Assembly (NCBI GenBank): GCA_944332025.1
Contig: CALVJB010000009.1
Span: 1-41,222, forward strand
Source: an uncultured Bacilli bacterium
GTDB taxonomy: Bacteria; Bacillota_I; Bacilli_A; RF39; UBA660
DNA length: 41,222 nt
Direction: 5' to 3'
Position numbers and translations under genes: made by a program. The notes beneath the pieces were generated by a model that was not told the origin of the DNA, did not search any database, and saw only the letters and a list, made by a program, of their open reading frames with translations. Below are positions 31,738 to 40,515 of this stretch, one piece after another (position 1 is the stretch's first letter; each line of letters begins with the position of its first letter).

Positions 31738-32337
31738 ATGGACTCATACATTACTTCTTTAATGACTAATCTAGGTTATTTAGGTATGTTTATTGGAATG
31801 GTACTGGAAGCAGTTATAATTATTATTCCAAGCGAACTTATACTTGCAACTGCAGGTATCCTTGCAGGTAGAGGCTTCTTTTCTTTTTCTATGGCATTAC
31901 TAATAGGAGTTTTAGGTAGTGTATTTTGTGCCATTATTATTTATGCTTTTGGATATTTTGGAGGAAGACCTTTTATAAAGACTTATGGCAAGTTTTTCTT
32001 TATGAAAGAAGAAGACATCGATAAATGCGATAAATGGTTTAATAAATATGGACCATGGGCTGCTTTTATAGGAAGAAACTTTCCTATTATTAGAACACTT
32101 ATCTCCTTACCTATGGGAGTTAGTAAAGTACCTTTTCTTAAATTTGTCATATATACAACATTAGGTAGCATTCCCTGGACCTTTGCCTTTGTATATGTTG
32201 GTTATGCTTTAGGTAATAATTGGATTATCTTAGATAATTTTGTTAAAAAGTTAAAAGTACCTATCTATATATTATTAGGTGCATTATTAATTACATATAT
32301 TTATAAAAAAGTAAAAGAAAAGAGGATTTCTAAATAA
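31738..32337 (+). CDS. DedA-family membrane transporter
   Basis: A 199-residue protein with about five membrane segments and the VTT/DedA core: VLEAVIIIIPSELILATAGI (re-entrant loop with Glu and Pro), FGYFGGRPFIKTYGKFFFM, and FIGRNFPIIRTLISLPMGVS with the conserved arginines. Several members recycle undecaprenyl phosphate across the membrane (UptA type) or phosphatidylethanolamine (PetA type); the substrate here is not determined. AAAGGTGAT precedes the start. The gene is divergent from the deacetylase and stops 10 bases before the convergent BspA-like gene ends. It fits with uppS in this window. Confidence 0.9.
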   Translation: MDSYITSLMTNLGYLGMFIGMVLEAVIIIIPSELILATAGILAGRGFFSFSMALLIGVLGSVFCAIIIYAFGYFGGRPFIKTYGKFFFMKEEDIDKCDKWFNKYGPWAAFIGRNFPIIRTLISLPMGVSKVPFLKFVIYTTLGSIPWTFAFVYVGYALGNNWIILDNFVKKLKVPIYILLGALLITYIYKKVKEKRISK

Positions 32338-32347
32338 TAGAAATTCC

Positions 32348-33805
32348 CTATACATAGGTAAAATCTGTTACTCCACTATTTGAAATAGCAGAGCTAGGTA
32401 TAGTCCACTTATCTCTTGTAACTTTTATTTCTGTTATACTATTCAAGTCATCAAACATTTTTATATAGTCTATTACTTTTGATGTATCAAAACTTGTTAA
32501 ATCTAGACTAGTTAAACTATGACATCCATCAAACATTTGACTCATAGCACTCACTTTTGATGTGTTAAAATTTTTTAAATTTAAATTAACTAAGCTGTAA
32601 CAAGCACCAAACATATATTTCATATTAGTTACATTTGATGTATCAAAATTACTCAAATCTAATTCTAATAAACTTTCACATCCCATAAACATTTGAAACA
32701 TCGTTTCAACTTTTGATGTTCTAAATATATGTAAATCCAAATTAGTTAGTGATGAACATCCTAAAAATACACTACTCATATTAGTAACACTAGAAGTATT
32801 AAAATGATTGCCAAAAATTACATTTTTCAAAGACATTTCTTCTCCAAGTAAATAAGTTGAAGCAAACATATAAGCTATATCGGTAGTTAAACTAGTATCT
32901 AAGTAACTTAAGTCTATGGAAGTACAGTTTATAAAACCGTAAAAATACCTCCTCATACTATAGTTAGCAATTATACTACCTTCTCCTCCTATTGTTACTT
33001 TATATGTACCTGATCCACTACCATCATCTTCTATATATGCTATGACACTACCATTTTGTTTTTCTGATATATCCCAACTTTCTATTACTCCTTCTGGAAT
33101 TACTGTATCTCCTTTAGTTACTATGTTTGTTACTTTACTTTTATATTCTGATGAATGAAAATCTGCACTTCCTGCTGTTCTCATCATTCTATCTTCCATA
33201 GATAGTCCATCTAATCCATAGACATTTATTTGAACACTGAACTCTAAGTTTCCTCCATCTCCTTGTGGATTATAATCTTCATCAACCCACATTCTAAGTC
33301 TATATCTATTACTTTCACTAGCATTCATACTACTTGTATATAAACTCATCTCTCCTGATGGTCTTCCTGTGTAAGAGTTAGAACTTGCCTCTTCATTATA
33401 TGTCTCTGGTGTCATTAACTCTTCTTCACCATCATCTGTTAATCTAGTTAAATATAACTTTATATTAGAACCATCTATCTTCCTATCACTACTAGTTACA
33501 TCTTTAGCAGATATCTCATAGTTAATATTAATATCTCCACTAATTTGACTACTTACTGTAAAATCAAAATACTCTCCTTGATTTAATCTAGTCTTACCTG
33601 TCGCGTCACGAGTTGGTAACGCTCCATTTAAACTAATAGTATTACTGCTCTCTTCATAAGTCATAGTAATAGAACCTGTTGTAATAGTATTTACTCTTTG
33701 ACCTTCTCCTGTAAATCTAAAAGCCGCATAACTTACTCCTATTAATGCTAATATCATTAACAGTATTAATCCTATTATTACTATTTCTTTTCTTGTTTTA
33801 ATCAT
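32348..33805 (-). CDS. BspA-like repeat surface protein (DUF285)
   Basis: A 485-residue surface protein. Residues 1-28 form a signal or membrane segment (KEIVIIGLILLMILALIGVS, then YAAF) of the TasA/SipW-like kind. Residues 35-210 are a beta-rich domain. Residues 290-460 carry BspA/DUF285 repeats of about 25 residues: MFMGCESLLELDLSNFDTSN, then VTNMKYMFGACYSLVNLNLK and NFNTSKVSAMSQMF. Such proteins mediate adhesion or exopolysaccharide contact in gut and oral bacteria. There is no LPXTG anchor, so attachment may be through the N-terminal segment. AAGGAGTG precedes the start. Confidence 0.9.
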   Translation of the reverse strand: MIKTRKEIVIIGLILLMILALIGVSYAAFRFTGEGQRVNTITTGSITMTYEESSNTISLNGALPTRDATGKTRLNQGEYFDFTVSSQISGDININYEISAKDVTSSDRKIDGSNIKLYLTRLTDDGEEELMTPETYNEEASSNSYTGRPSGEMSLYTSSMNASESNRYRLRMWVDEDYNPQGDGGNLEFSVQINVYGLDGLSMEDRMMRTAGSADFHSSEYKSKVTNIVTKGDTVIPEGVIESWDISEKQNGSVIAYIEDDGSGSGTYKVTIGGEGSIIANYSMRRYFYGFINCTSIDLSYLDTSLTTDIAYMFASTYLLGEEMSLKNVIFGNHFNTSSVTNMSSVFLGCSSLTNLDLHIFRTSKVETMFQMFMGCESLLELDLSNFDTSNVTNMKYMFGACYSLVNLNLKNFNTSKVSAMSQMFDGCHSLTSLDLTSFDTSKVIDYIKMFDDLNSITEIKVTRDKWTIPSSAISNSGVTDFTYV

Positions 33806-34138
33806 TTCTTATTCACTCCTTCTTTATTTTTCTACACATCAAAAAGAACAGAATATCTCTATCCTGCTCTTATCCAATAATAAAAGAAAGTAATATTATT
33901 TACTCTATGGGCGTAAAATAAGTGCCCCCCCCCAGGTAACATATTGTAAATCCGGAGTTTTTAAAGATTGACGAATTAATTTACCCCAGAATTGACGAAT
34001 TATTTTACCCTGATAAATTAAATTAGTCATATCTATTACCTTCTTTCTTATCTTTGTTAATTTAATATTATCATAGCATTTAACAAATTTCAATAAACAA
34101 ATTGTTTTAATTTACATATCTTATAATAGGTGTTGAAT
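33806..34138. other. intergenic region with IS21-like end remnant
   Basis: This region of more than 300 bases has no convincing gene. It contains the promoter area of the BspA-like gene, a small hairpin (AAGAGCAGGATAGAGATATT area with the reverse CTGTTCTT, about 33845), and the mobile-element remnant at 33905-34015. Upstream of 34139 it carries AT-rich promoter sequence (TTATAAT at 34121) for the hydrolase gene. Confidence 0.5.
33905..34015 (-). mobile_element. IS21-family terminal remnant (probable)
   Basis: The sequence ATTGACGAATTAATTTACCC (33967-33986) is repeated with one change at 33991-34010 (24-base period). With a nine-C run (33925-33933) and GGGCGTAAAATAAGTGCCC (33909-33927), it looks like the multiple end-binding repeats of IS21-type elements. 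No istA or istB coding sequence is present; the 62-codon frame here is a by-product. The family call rests on pattern only. Confidence 0.4.
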
Positions 34139-34900
34139 ATGACTATTGACTATAAAGATATAAAGTTATCTTATCAAAAATATGGGGACTCTAAAGAAGT
34201 AATTGTAATATTACCTGGGTGGGGAGAAACTAGAAATACATTTTTAGAAATGATTAATATCTTAATGATAGATTATACTGTTTATATAATAGATTATCCA
34301 GGTTTTGGAGAAACTAAATTTCCTAATTATAATCTTACTATGGATGATTATACAGAAATGATTATAAAGTTCTTTAATGATTTAAAGATATCTAATCCTA
34401 ATATAATTGCCCATTCATTTGGAGGTAGAATTGCCATACTCCTATCTTCTAAATATAATGTCTCTATTAATAACTTAATATTAATAGATAGTGCAGGAAT
34501 TAAACCTAAAATGACTTTAAAGAAAAAGTTTAGACTTAAATTATATAAAACTCTACAGTCTTTAGCAGATTATCTTCCTAAAAAGTTTAAACATAAATTT
34601 AAGACATATTTATTCAATAAATTTTCAAGTAGTGATTATCAATCTTTAGATGAAAATATGCGAGAGACTTTTAAAAATATTGTTAATTTAGATTTAACTA
34701 ATTACTTATCTTCTATTAATACCAATACCCTAATACTATGGGGAGAAAAAGATACTGACACCCCTCTAAAAGATGGTAAATTAATGCATAAAAAAATAAC
34801 AAATAGTGAGCTTATTATCTTTCCTAATTGTACTCACTATTGTTATTTAGAAAATACTTATGTAATTATTAAAATTATATTATGTTTTCTTGAGGATTAG
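34139..34900 (+). CDS. alpha/beta hydrolase
   Basis: A 253-residue hydrolase. The start ATG at 34139 has AGGTG 6 bases upstream; the GTG at 34130 lies within that site. Oxyanion strand VIVILPGWGETRNTF and the DYPGFGETKFP turn are followed by the nucleophile elbow IAHSFGGRIA (Ser), LWGEKDTDTP (Asp) and NCTHYCYLE (His), a complete triad. It is in the size range of esterases and MenH-like enzymes; the substrate is unknown. It has no signal peptide and is convergent with the DUF2207 gene, overlapping its stop by 4 bases. Confidence 0.9.
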   Translation: MTIDYKDIKLSYQKYGDSKEVIVILPGWGETRNTFLEMINILMIDYTVYIIDYPGFGETKFPNYNLTMDDYTEMIIKFFNDLKISNPNIIAHSFGGRIAILLSSKYNVSINNLILIDSAGIKPKMTLKKKFRLKLYKTLQSLADYLPKKFKHKFKTYLFNKFSSSDYQSLDENMRETFKNIVNLDLTNYLSSINTNTLILWGEKDTDTPLKDGKLMHKKITNSELIIFPNCTHYCYLENTYVIIKIILCFLED

Positions 34901-36813
34901 AAACGACCTCCGCCGCCTCCACCTCCGAAGGAGCCTCCTCCACCAATAGAGCCACCACCAAAGCCACCTCCACTTGATGACTGACTAGCAGCGATTGATG
35001 AGCGTGATGATGCTACGGCAGTATGAATTCCACTATTTATACTAGAATAAATATTAGTAGTTATAATATAATGAGTCATATAAGGATTATAACCAACATA
35101 AGTAGTAGCACTTGTATCCATATTAGGCATCTTAAGTTCCATTTCTTTAGAAAGTTTATCTGCACAGTCTAAAACAACTGCATATACTAAATACTTATCC
35201 CATAAAGTTACTTCAGGTAACTCTTTTTCATTAAATCTACTAAAGTCTTCTAAGAATTTCTTATGAGCCATCCATTTAGCATAATGTTCTGCACCCTTTT
35301 TAGTATAGAACTTTCTAGTTATAACAAAGATAATTAATGCTATCATAAGAATAATAATTATTATTCCAAGCCAAGATAAATCTAAAGCAAAACTAATAAA
35401 TGTTAAGACAAGTCCTAATAAACTAAAGATAACTGAGAAAGCTACTAAACCTGGAGTTGTAGCAAAGAATTTCTCACTTTTACCTAAAGATTTACTTTTC
35501 CTTATAAAATCATTATATAAATCCATTACATTATTAGCATTACTTAAAGTAGAACAATGTTTCCTTATAGTAGAAAGAACTACTTCTTTACTATTACCTA
35601 TCTCATTAATAATAAGGTTTAAAGCTATCTTCTCTGTTTCAGTTAAACTAGCTTCATCATAGTCTTGTAATACTAGTTTATAATCATCTTTTAATTTTCT
35701 ATCAATAACTTCTACTTTTAAGACTTTCTTATATATTAAGTTTAATATAGTAGCAGATAAACTCTTCTCAGTTACGTTCTTATCAAGTAAATACTCTAAT
35801 ACTTCAGGACCATAACTAGCAGGAAAATCCCTAAAATATTCCATATTAAAGGCAGTCTTTTTCATCTTTTTCTCTCTTAAGTAAACACCAACTGCAAGAC
35901 TAATTGCAATTAAAGCCCAAACACTACTTGATATTAATAATATCATATTTTGTCTTTGAATTCGCTCTCTTTCCTTATTCGCTTCATCACTTAACTCTGT
36001 TTGATAATCTATAATTGCATCTTTGGCAATTAAACCACTAACTTTAGTAGCATTAGGAACTAAAGACTTATCAAATATTAATCTAACACTAACAGGATTA
36101 TATGCTCCTAAAAAGTTAAATGCACCTACCGCTTCCTTATTATTAGTTCTTTCTATTTCTCCATTCAAAGGTCCATGTAACCATACTCTATAATCGCTAT
36201 CACTATTAGGAAGTACTACTTTAACTTCATAATCTCCTATATTTTCTCTATAACCATCACCTAATGTATTCCAGGCAAGTTCTGCTATATCTTCATGAAC
36301 AACTACAGCATCAGTAACAGTATATTCTATATAAAAGATTTCATCTAAATCACTAGGATTAAAAAGTTTTAAATTAACTTCATTCATAAAAGTACCATAG
36401 GTATACTTAGAAGATTCACCATTACTTGCATAACTAACTTCATCAAAATAATTAACATCTCTATTAAAGTCAGCAAATGTAAGTTCTCCATCATCACTAA
36501 TAGAACCTACTCTAACATCTGTAATACTACTACCATCATATAAATCACTATTACCTTCTATAGCACTAATCTCTCCATTATATGGTTTATTCTTATAACT
36601 AGCATAACTAACATCACGTTCCATACCATTATACTCACCATTCATCTTAATAAGTTCTCTCACCTTAATAGAACCATTATCAAGTATTTCTATCTCACTT
36701 AAAAACTTATCAGTAGGCTCTCCTCCTAAAAAAGAAAATCCTACTGGTAAAAACATAATAACAAGTATTGCTATAAATATTATAATTGAGATTTTATTTT
36801 TACTCATGCCCAC
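34897..36813 (-). CDS. DUF2207 membrane protein
   Basis: A 638-residue membrane protein of the DUF2207 family. It has a signal or anchor at residues 5-25, an extracellular beta-rich region (about 30-270) containing ELAWNTLGDGYRENIGDYEV, a membrane helix (MILLISSSVWALIAISLAVG), a cytoplasmic part (FPASYGPEVLEYLLDKNVTE) and two more helices around 455-500. The C-terminus is Gly-rich (GGGSIGGGGSFGGGGGGG, then RF), typical of the family. It probably works with LemA, with which it is encoded. The role is unclear; links to cell-envelope stress have been reported for relatives. A terminator-like hairpin separates the two genes. Confidence 0.9.
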   Translation of the reverse strand: MGMSKNKISIIIFIAILVIMFLPVGFSFLGGEPTDKFLSEIEILDNGSIKVRELIKMNGEYNGMERDVSYASYKNKPYNGEISAIEGNSDLYDGSSITDVRVGSISDDGELTFADFNRDVNYFDEVSYASNGESSKYTYGTFMNEVNLKLFNPSDLDEIFYIEYTVTDAVVVHEDIAELAWNTLGDGYRENIGDYEVKVVLPNSDSDYRVWLHGPLNGEIERTNNKEAVGAFNFLGAYNPVSVRLIFDKSLVPNATKVSGLIAKDAIIDYQTELSDEANKERERIQRQNMILLISSSVWALIAISLAVGVYLREKKMKKTAFNMEYFRDFPASYGPEVLEYLLDKNVTEKSLSATILNLIYKKVLKVEVIDRKLKDDYKLVLQDYDEASLTETEKIALNLIINEIGNSKEVVLSTIRKHCSTLSNANNVMDLYNDFIRKSKSLGKSEKFFATTPGLVAFSVIFSLLGLVLTFISFALDLSWLGIIIIILMIALIIFVITRKFYTKKGAEHYAKWMAHKKFLEDFSRFNEKELPEVTLWDKYLVYAVVLDCADKLSKEMELKMPNMDTSATTYVGYNPYMTHYIITTNIYSSINSGIHTAVASSRSSIAASQSSSGGGFGGGSIGGGGSFGGGGGGGRF

Positions 36814-36819
36814 TCACTC

Positions 36820-36846
36820 CTTAGAAAAAAAGCTTGCATAAAGCAA
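36820..36846 (-). terminator. intercistronic terminator between lemA and DUF2207
   Basis: On the minus strand CTTGC, loop TTTAT, GCAAG and CTTTTTTT lie 3 bases after the lemA stop. This would lower DUF2207 expression relative to LemA. Confidence 0.6.
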
Positions 36847-36849
36847 GTC

Positions 36850-37413
36850 TTAAAATGATACTTTAGGTGTCTCTTTATCTTTCTCATCTATTTCAAAGAA
36901 AGATTCTTCTTTAAAATGAGAAATACTAGCAACTATATTACTTGGAATAGTTTGTACTTTATTATTATAAGTAAGTACTGTATCATTATAAAATTGTCTC
37001 ATGGTACTAATCTTATCTTCAGTATCTCTTAAATCATTTTGAAGTGAAACAAAGTTCTGATTAGCTTTAAGGTCTGGATATGCTTCTGCTAAAGCGAATA
37101 GTCTATTTAACATACCAGTTAACTCTCCACTAGCTTTTATCTCTTCTTCTTTAGTTCCCGCAGTATTAAAACTATTTCTTGCATTAATAACTGCATCTAA
37201 AGTAGAACTTTCATGTTTAGCATAACCTTTAACAGTTTCTACTAAATTAGGAATTAAATCTGCTCTTCTTTTTAATTGAACATCAATTTGACTCCATTGA
37301 TCTTTAACTCTGTTTCTAAGTTGTACTAAAGAATTATATGTTGCTATATACCAAATAACTAATATTACAATAATTGCAACTATTACAATACCTATAATCA
37401 TTCCTGTTGACAT
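36850..37413 (-). CDS. lemA: LemA family protein
   Basis: A 187-residue protein with an N-terminal membrane helix ([20 protein letters not shown]) and the LemA four-helix domain outside or inside the membrane: [60 protein letters not shown], and [14 protein letters not shown]. LemA proteins often lie beside DUF2207, TPM or M48 genes and act at the membrane. It is the first gene of the operon and well expressed by its GGTGATA site; the DUF2207 gene follows after 36 bases. Confidence 0.93.
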   Translation of the reverse strand: MSTGMIIGIVIVAIIVILVIWYIATYNSLVQLRNRVKDQWSQIDVQLKRRADLIPNLVETVKGYAKHESSTLDAVINARNSFNTAGTKEEEIKASGELTGMLNRLFALAEAYPDLKANQNFVSLQNDLRDTEDKISTMRQFYNDTVLTYNNKVQTIPSNIVASISHFKEESFFEIDEKDKETPKVSF

Positions 37414-37507
37414 ATTATCACCTCTGTTTTAATTATATACTAAAGAATATAAAAATTATAGTATAAATTTAAAAATATTGGTAAAGATATGTCTAGGAGA
37501 TGATTTT

Positions 37508-37717
37508 ATGAGTATAAAAGACTATATATTAAATAATTTTAAGAGTGATAACAAGGAAGCGATTAAAGGAGCGATTGTTGAATCAATTAATTCTAAAGAT
37601 GAAGTAACTCTTCCTGGTATGGGAGTATTTATGGAAATAATTTGGAATAATGCAACAGAAGAGATGAAAAATGAAATGTTAACAATACTTGAGAATAATT
37701 TAAAAAAAGAAGCTTAA
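37508..37717 (+). CDS. sspI: small acid-soluble spore protein, SspI type
   Basis: A 69-residue protein with SspI features: DNKEAIKGAIVESINSKDEV, TLPGMGVFMEIIWNNATEEM, then KNEMLTILENNLK. The LPG(L/M)GV(L/F)FE(V/I)IW and KNEML segments match the Bacillus SspI family closely in position and length (71 residues in B. subtilis). The start at 37508 is chosen because AGGAGA is 7 bases upstream; a longer frame to 37478 has no site. Such proteins are made in the forespore under sigma G and stay in the dormant spore. It points to a spore-forming organism. No sigma G promoter could be assigned with confidence. Confidence 0.85.
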   Translation: MSIKDYILNNFKSDNKEAIKGAIVESINSKDEVTLPGMGVFMEIIWNNATEEMKNEMLTILENNLKKEA

Positions 37718-37722
37718 ATCAT

Positions 37723-37751
37723 TTGACAAATTGATTTGCACAGTATATAAT
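37723..37751 (+). promoter_or_regulatory. consensus promoter of the 37758 RNA
   Basis: Perfect TTGACA (37723-37728), 17-base spacer, perfect TATAAT (37746-37751). The strongest promoter in the window drives no ORF. Confidence 0.9.
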
Positions 37752-37757
37752 GATATA

Positions 37758-37905
37758 CATAAATATTAATTGGGAGGTAGTAGCCCCAGCCTAGCTTCGG
37801 CGTTCATAACTTCTGTTATGTTCACAGAATTGAAGGTTATTGCCTAATTCTATATTAGGCTACTACTAAAAAGACTGTAATGAAATTTTAATCATTGCAG
37901 TCTTT
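37758..37905 (+). ncRNA. highly promoted structured RNA of unknown family
   Basis: Just after a perfect promoter, about 148 bases hold a long-range stem (GGTAGTAGCC with GGCTACTACT, enclosing about 75 bases), an internal hairpin ATAAC-TTCT-GTTAT or the alternative TTCTGT-TATGTTC-ACAGAA, and a 3' hairpin CCTAAT-TCTAT-ATTAGG that competes with the long stem. It ends with terminator AAGACTGTAATGA/TCATTGCAGTCTTTT. It has no start codon with a ribosome site. The closed, single long stem with a bulged centre is 6S-like in outline, but no sequence match can be claimed. It does not show the GGAAGGAAGCAGC motif of SRP RNA. Confidence 0.65.
37868..37905. terminator. bidirectional terminator between the RNA and the SDR gene
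   Basis: AAAAGACTGTAATGA, loop AATTTTAA, TCATTGCAGTCTTTT. It serves the plus-strand RNA and the minus-strand SDR operon. Confidence 0.85.
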
Positions 37906-37909
37906 TATC

Positions 37910-38698
37910 TTAAACTCCCATTGTAACAGTCTCAGGTAAAGTTGAACCACCATCTATTACAATACTTGTTCCTGTTATATAACTAGATGAATCACTAGCA
38001 AGAAAACATGCAAGTTCTCCTAACTCACTAGGATCTCCTAATCTTTTCATAGGAATACTCTTAGCAATACCATTAATTACACTTTCAGGGTCATTAAGAT
38101 TAGTCTCTTTTGCCATACCATCAACCATTGGTGTTCTAATATATCCTGGTAAAATAGCATTAACTCTAATACCATGCTCTACTTCTTCACGAGCTAAGGC
38201 TTTAGTAAAGCCAATAAGCGCAGCCTTTGTAGTTGCATAAGCTACTTCTCCAGAATCTGCAACCATAGGACCAGTAACACTAGATAGATTAATAATACTT
38301 GCCTTTTCACTTGCTCTTAGCATAGGAAGTAATACCTTAGTAACATTCCAAGTTCCTTTAATATTAATATCAAAATGTAAGTCACGTAATTCATCAGTCA
38401 TATTCTCAAATGTCTCTAACTTACAAATACCTGCATTATTTACTAAGATATCAATATGGTCATAGTATTTTTTAATAATATCAACAACTTGTACTAATAA
38501 GTTCTTATTACTTATATCAACATTAATACCTAAGACTTTATATCCTTTAGAACCTAATTCATTAACAGTATTAGTTAACTCACTAGATTTATCTAAAATA
38601 ACAACAGATGCTCCATATTTAAGTAATGACTCTACAATACCTTTACCATTACCCATCGCACCACCAGTTACTACTGCAATTTTTCCTTGTAAATTCAT
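37910..38698 (-). CDS. SDR-family oxidoreductase (UcpA-like)
   Basis: A 262-residue classical short-chain dehydrogenase. The Rossmann motif is VTGGAMGNGKGI (TGxxxGxG) near residue 10, followed by NNAG, the catalytic Ser in INLSSVTGP and YATTK with catalytic Tyr and Lys, then NAILPGYIRTPM. The C-terminal VIDGGSTLPETVTMGV matches the E. coli UcpA ending in style, so it is UcpA-like; the substrate is unknown. An Asp (VVILDKSSE) after the second strand favours NAD over NADP. It is the third gene of an operon with the FAD oxidoreductase and a small membrane protein (1-base gap). Confidence 0.88.
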   Translation of the reverse strand: MNLQGKIAVVTGGAMGNGKGIVESLLKYGASVVILDKSSELTNTVNELGSKGYKVLGINVDISNKNLLVQVVDIIKKYYDHIDILVNNAGICKLETFENMTDELRDLHFDINIKGTWNVTKVLLPMLRASEKASIINLSSVTGPMVADSGEVAYATTKAALIGFTKALAREEVEHGIRVNAILPGYIRTPMVDGMAKETNLNDPESVINGIAKSIPMKRLGDPSELGELACFLASDSSSYITGTSIVIDGGSTLPETVTMGV

Positions 38699-38699
38699 A

Positions 38700-39050
38700 T
38701 TATCCCTCTTTCCTATTCTTCTTAATTATACTACTTTTTTTCATTTTATCATATTGTTTATACATATATTGGACACTATTTTCTAAAAAGAAATAGTGAT
38801 ATACATAAAATCCATCAAATATAAGTAAAATAAAGAATATTATAAACATCATAAAGATATATTTAGTTAAGAATAAAAATAGTATTGTAAAGAAAACATA
38901 AGATAATGTTATTACTAAATGGATTACTCTTTCTTTTTGAAATAACTTCATCTTAAATAGAAAATCATCTATTTCTTCCTCACTAAATTTATGATTAGAT
39001 TTAATTTTATTATCAATATCTCCAATATATTCCCTCATATACTCTTTCAT
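38700..39050 (-). CDS. small membrane protein
   Basis: A 116-residue protein with a charged N-terminal 40 residues (KIKSNHKFSEEEIDDFLFKM), two hydrophobic helices (VIHLVITLSYVFFTILFLFL and YIFMMFIIFFILLIFDGFYV) and a basic C-terminus. It has no recognised domain. It overlaps the upstream oxidoreductase stop by 4 bases (ATGA), so it is translated with it, and the SDR gene follows after one base. It could anchor or support one of the two enzymes; this is inference only. Confidence 0.65.
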   Translation of the reverse strand: MKEYMREYIGDIDNKIKSNHKFSEEEIDDFLFKMKLFQKERVIHLVITLSYVFFTILFLFLTKYIFMMFIIFFILLIFDGFYVYHYFFLENSVQYMYKQYDKMKKSSIIKKNRKEG

Positions 39051-40426
39051 TTTTCCATCCTTTCAATTATATCTTTAGAAGCGATTAAACCAGTCGCTGC
39101 CGCTGCAACGATATTTCCTGCTTTACCTGCTCCATCACCTATAAAGTAAATGTTCTCACTTTCTATTTTCATATTATTATCAGTAGTAATCTCATTACTA
39201 AAGAACTTTATCTCAGGTCCATATAGAAGTGTCTCTCCATTATTAACACCAGGTATTATTTTATCCAAAACTTCAAGTCCTTCTAAAATATTAGTAATAA
39301 TTCTATGAGGTAGTGCTAAAGCTAAATCTCCTGCTGTATAGTCTTTTAAAGTTGGTTCAACATAGTTTTTCTTTATTCTATCTTTAGTAGAACGTCTACC
39401 TCTTCTTAAATCTTTAAGAGTCTGTAAAATAGGCTTACCTCCTCCAAGAGTATTAGCAAGTTTAGCAATAGACTCACCATATTCTCTAGTATTAGTAACA
39501 GGCTCTGTTAAATTAATTTTAGAGATAAAAGCAAAATTAGAATTAGATGACTTAATATCTTTTAGAGCATGTCCATTTACACAGATATAACCATAATAAT
39601 TCTCTTTCGCTACAAAACCTCCTGGATTAGTACAAAAGGTTCTAATCTCATCATCATAAGTCTTTGTCTTAATAAAGATCGTTGGATCATAAATAATATC
39701 TGTAATTTCTTTTAGTATCTCTTTTCTAACTTCTACTCTAACACCAATCTCTATACTTTGAGATGTATAAGGAATATTATATTTATCTGCTAACTCCTGT
39801 ACCCACTTAGCACCTGTTCTACCAGGAGCGACTATAACATTTCTAGCCTTATATTCTCCATTCTTAGATGAAACAACATAATAATCTTCTTCTTTTCTTA
39901 TATCGCTACATTTAAAATTATCAAGCAAAGTAACACCTAATTTTCTTAAAGCATTTTCCATATCTTCAATATATTTAGGTAAATAATCACTTCCTAAATG
40001 TTTTTGTTTAATAATCAAAAGATTAGCGCCTGCTTTAGCAATTTTCTCATCTAGTTTTAAAGCTTCATCCATATTACTAGGATAAATCTTACTATCCATA
40101 TGAAACTCATTAAAGATAGACTCTACTTCATCAATTAGTTTATAGGCATCACTCTTCTCCATATACTTAAATAAATCTGTTTTACCAAGTTTAGGAATAA
40201 AATTAAGTTTACCATCAGAAAAAGTACCCGCTCCACCATATCCTGATAAAATATTACAAGGATTACAATTAACACATGCTGTTCCTTTAGCATTCATCGG
40301 ACAAACTCTTTTTTCGCTAAACTTTCCCTCATCTACAAGTAATACCTTTAATTTACTATTACGACCAAGGTTTAAAGAAGCGAAAAGTCCTGCAGGCCCT
40401 GCTCCTACTACTATTACATCATACAT
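39047..40426 (-). CDS. FAD-dependent oxidoreductase
   Basis: A 459-residue flavoprotein. The FAD-binding Rossmann motif VIVVGAGPAGLFASLNLGRN is at the N-terminus and the second FAD contact near the C-terminus (NIYFIGDGAGKAGNIVAAAA). A Cys-rich segment (CPMNAKGTACVNCNPCNILS, about residues 42-61) is typical of the large FAD-dependent dehydrogenases often called YhiN- or NAD(P)/FAD-type and could bind an iron-sulfur cluster or serve redox. The middle has GGFVAKENYYGYICVNGHAL. The substrate is unknown. It is the first gene of a three-gene operon, with GGTAGTGATA upstream of the start. Confidence 0.88.
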   Translation of the reverse strand: MYDVIVVGAGPAGLFASLNLGRNSKLKVLLVDEGKFSEKRVCPMNAKGTACVNCNPCNILSGYGGAGTFSDGKLNFIPKLGKTDLFKYMEKSDAYKLIDEVESIFNEFHMDSKIYPSNMDEALKLDEKIAKAGANLLIIKQKHLGSDYLPKYIEDMENALRKLGVTLLDNFKCSDIRKEEDYYVVSSKNGEYKARNVIVAPGRTGAKWVQELADKYNIPYTSQSIEIGVRVEVRKEILKEITDIIYDPTIFIKTKTYDDEIRTFCTNPGGFVAKENYYGYICVNGHALKDIKSSNSNFAFISKINLTEPVTNTREYGESIAKLANTLGGGKPILQTLKDLRRGRRSTKDRIKKNYVEPTLKDYTAGDLALALPHRIITNILEGLEVLDKIIPGVNNGETLLYGPEIKFFSNEITTDNNMKIESENIYFIGDGAGKAGNIVAAAATGLIASKDIIERMEK

Positions 40427-40515
40427 ATTATCACTACCTTACACATTTATTTTACACTAATTTCTCAAAAAAAGAAATATATGATAAAATAATAAACAAT
40501 TAAGAAGGGATAATT

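Noticed and set aside
33905-34093. 62-codon minus-strand ORF
   Set aside because: It is built from the IS-like repeats and the C run, with no ribosome site or domain.
37758-37905. SRP RNA (4.5S) because of GGGAGGTAG near the start
   Set aside because: The universal GGAAGGAAGCAGC-type loop of helix 8 is absent, so the short match is chance.
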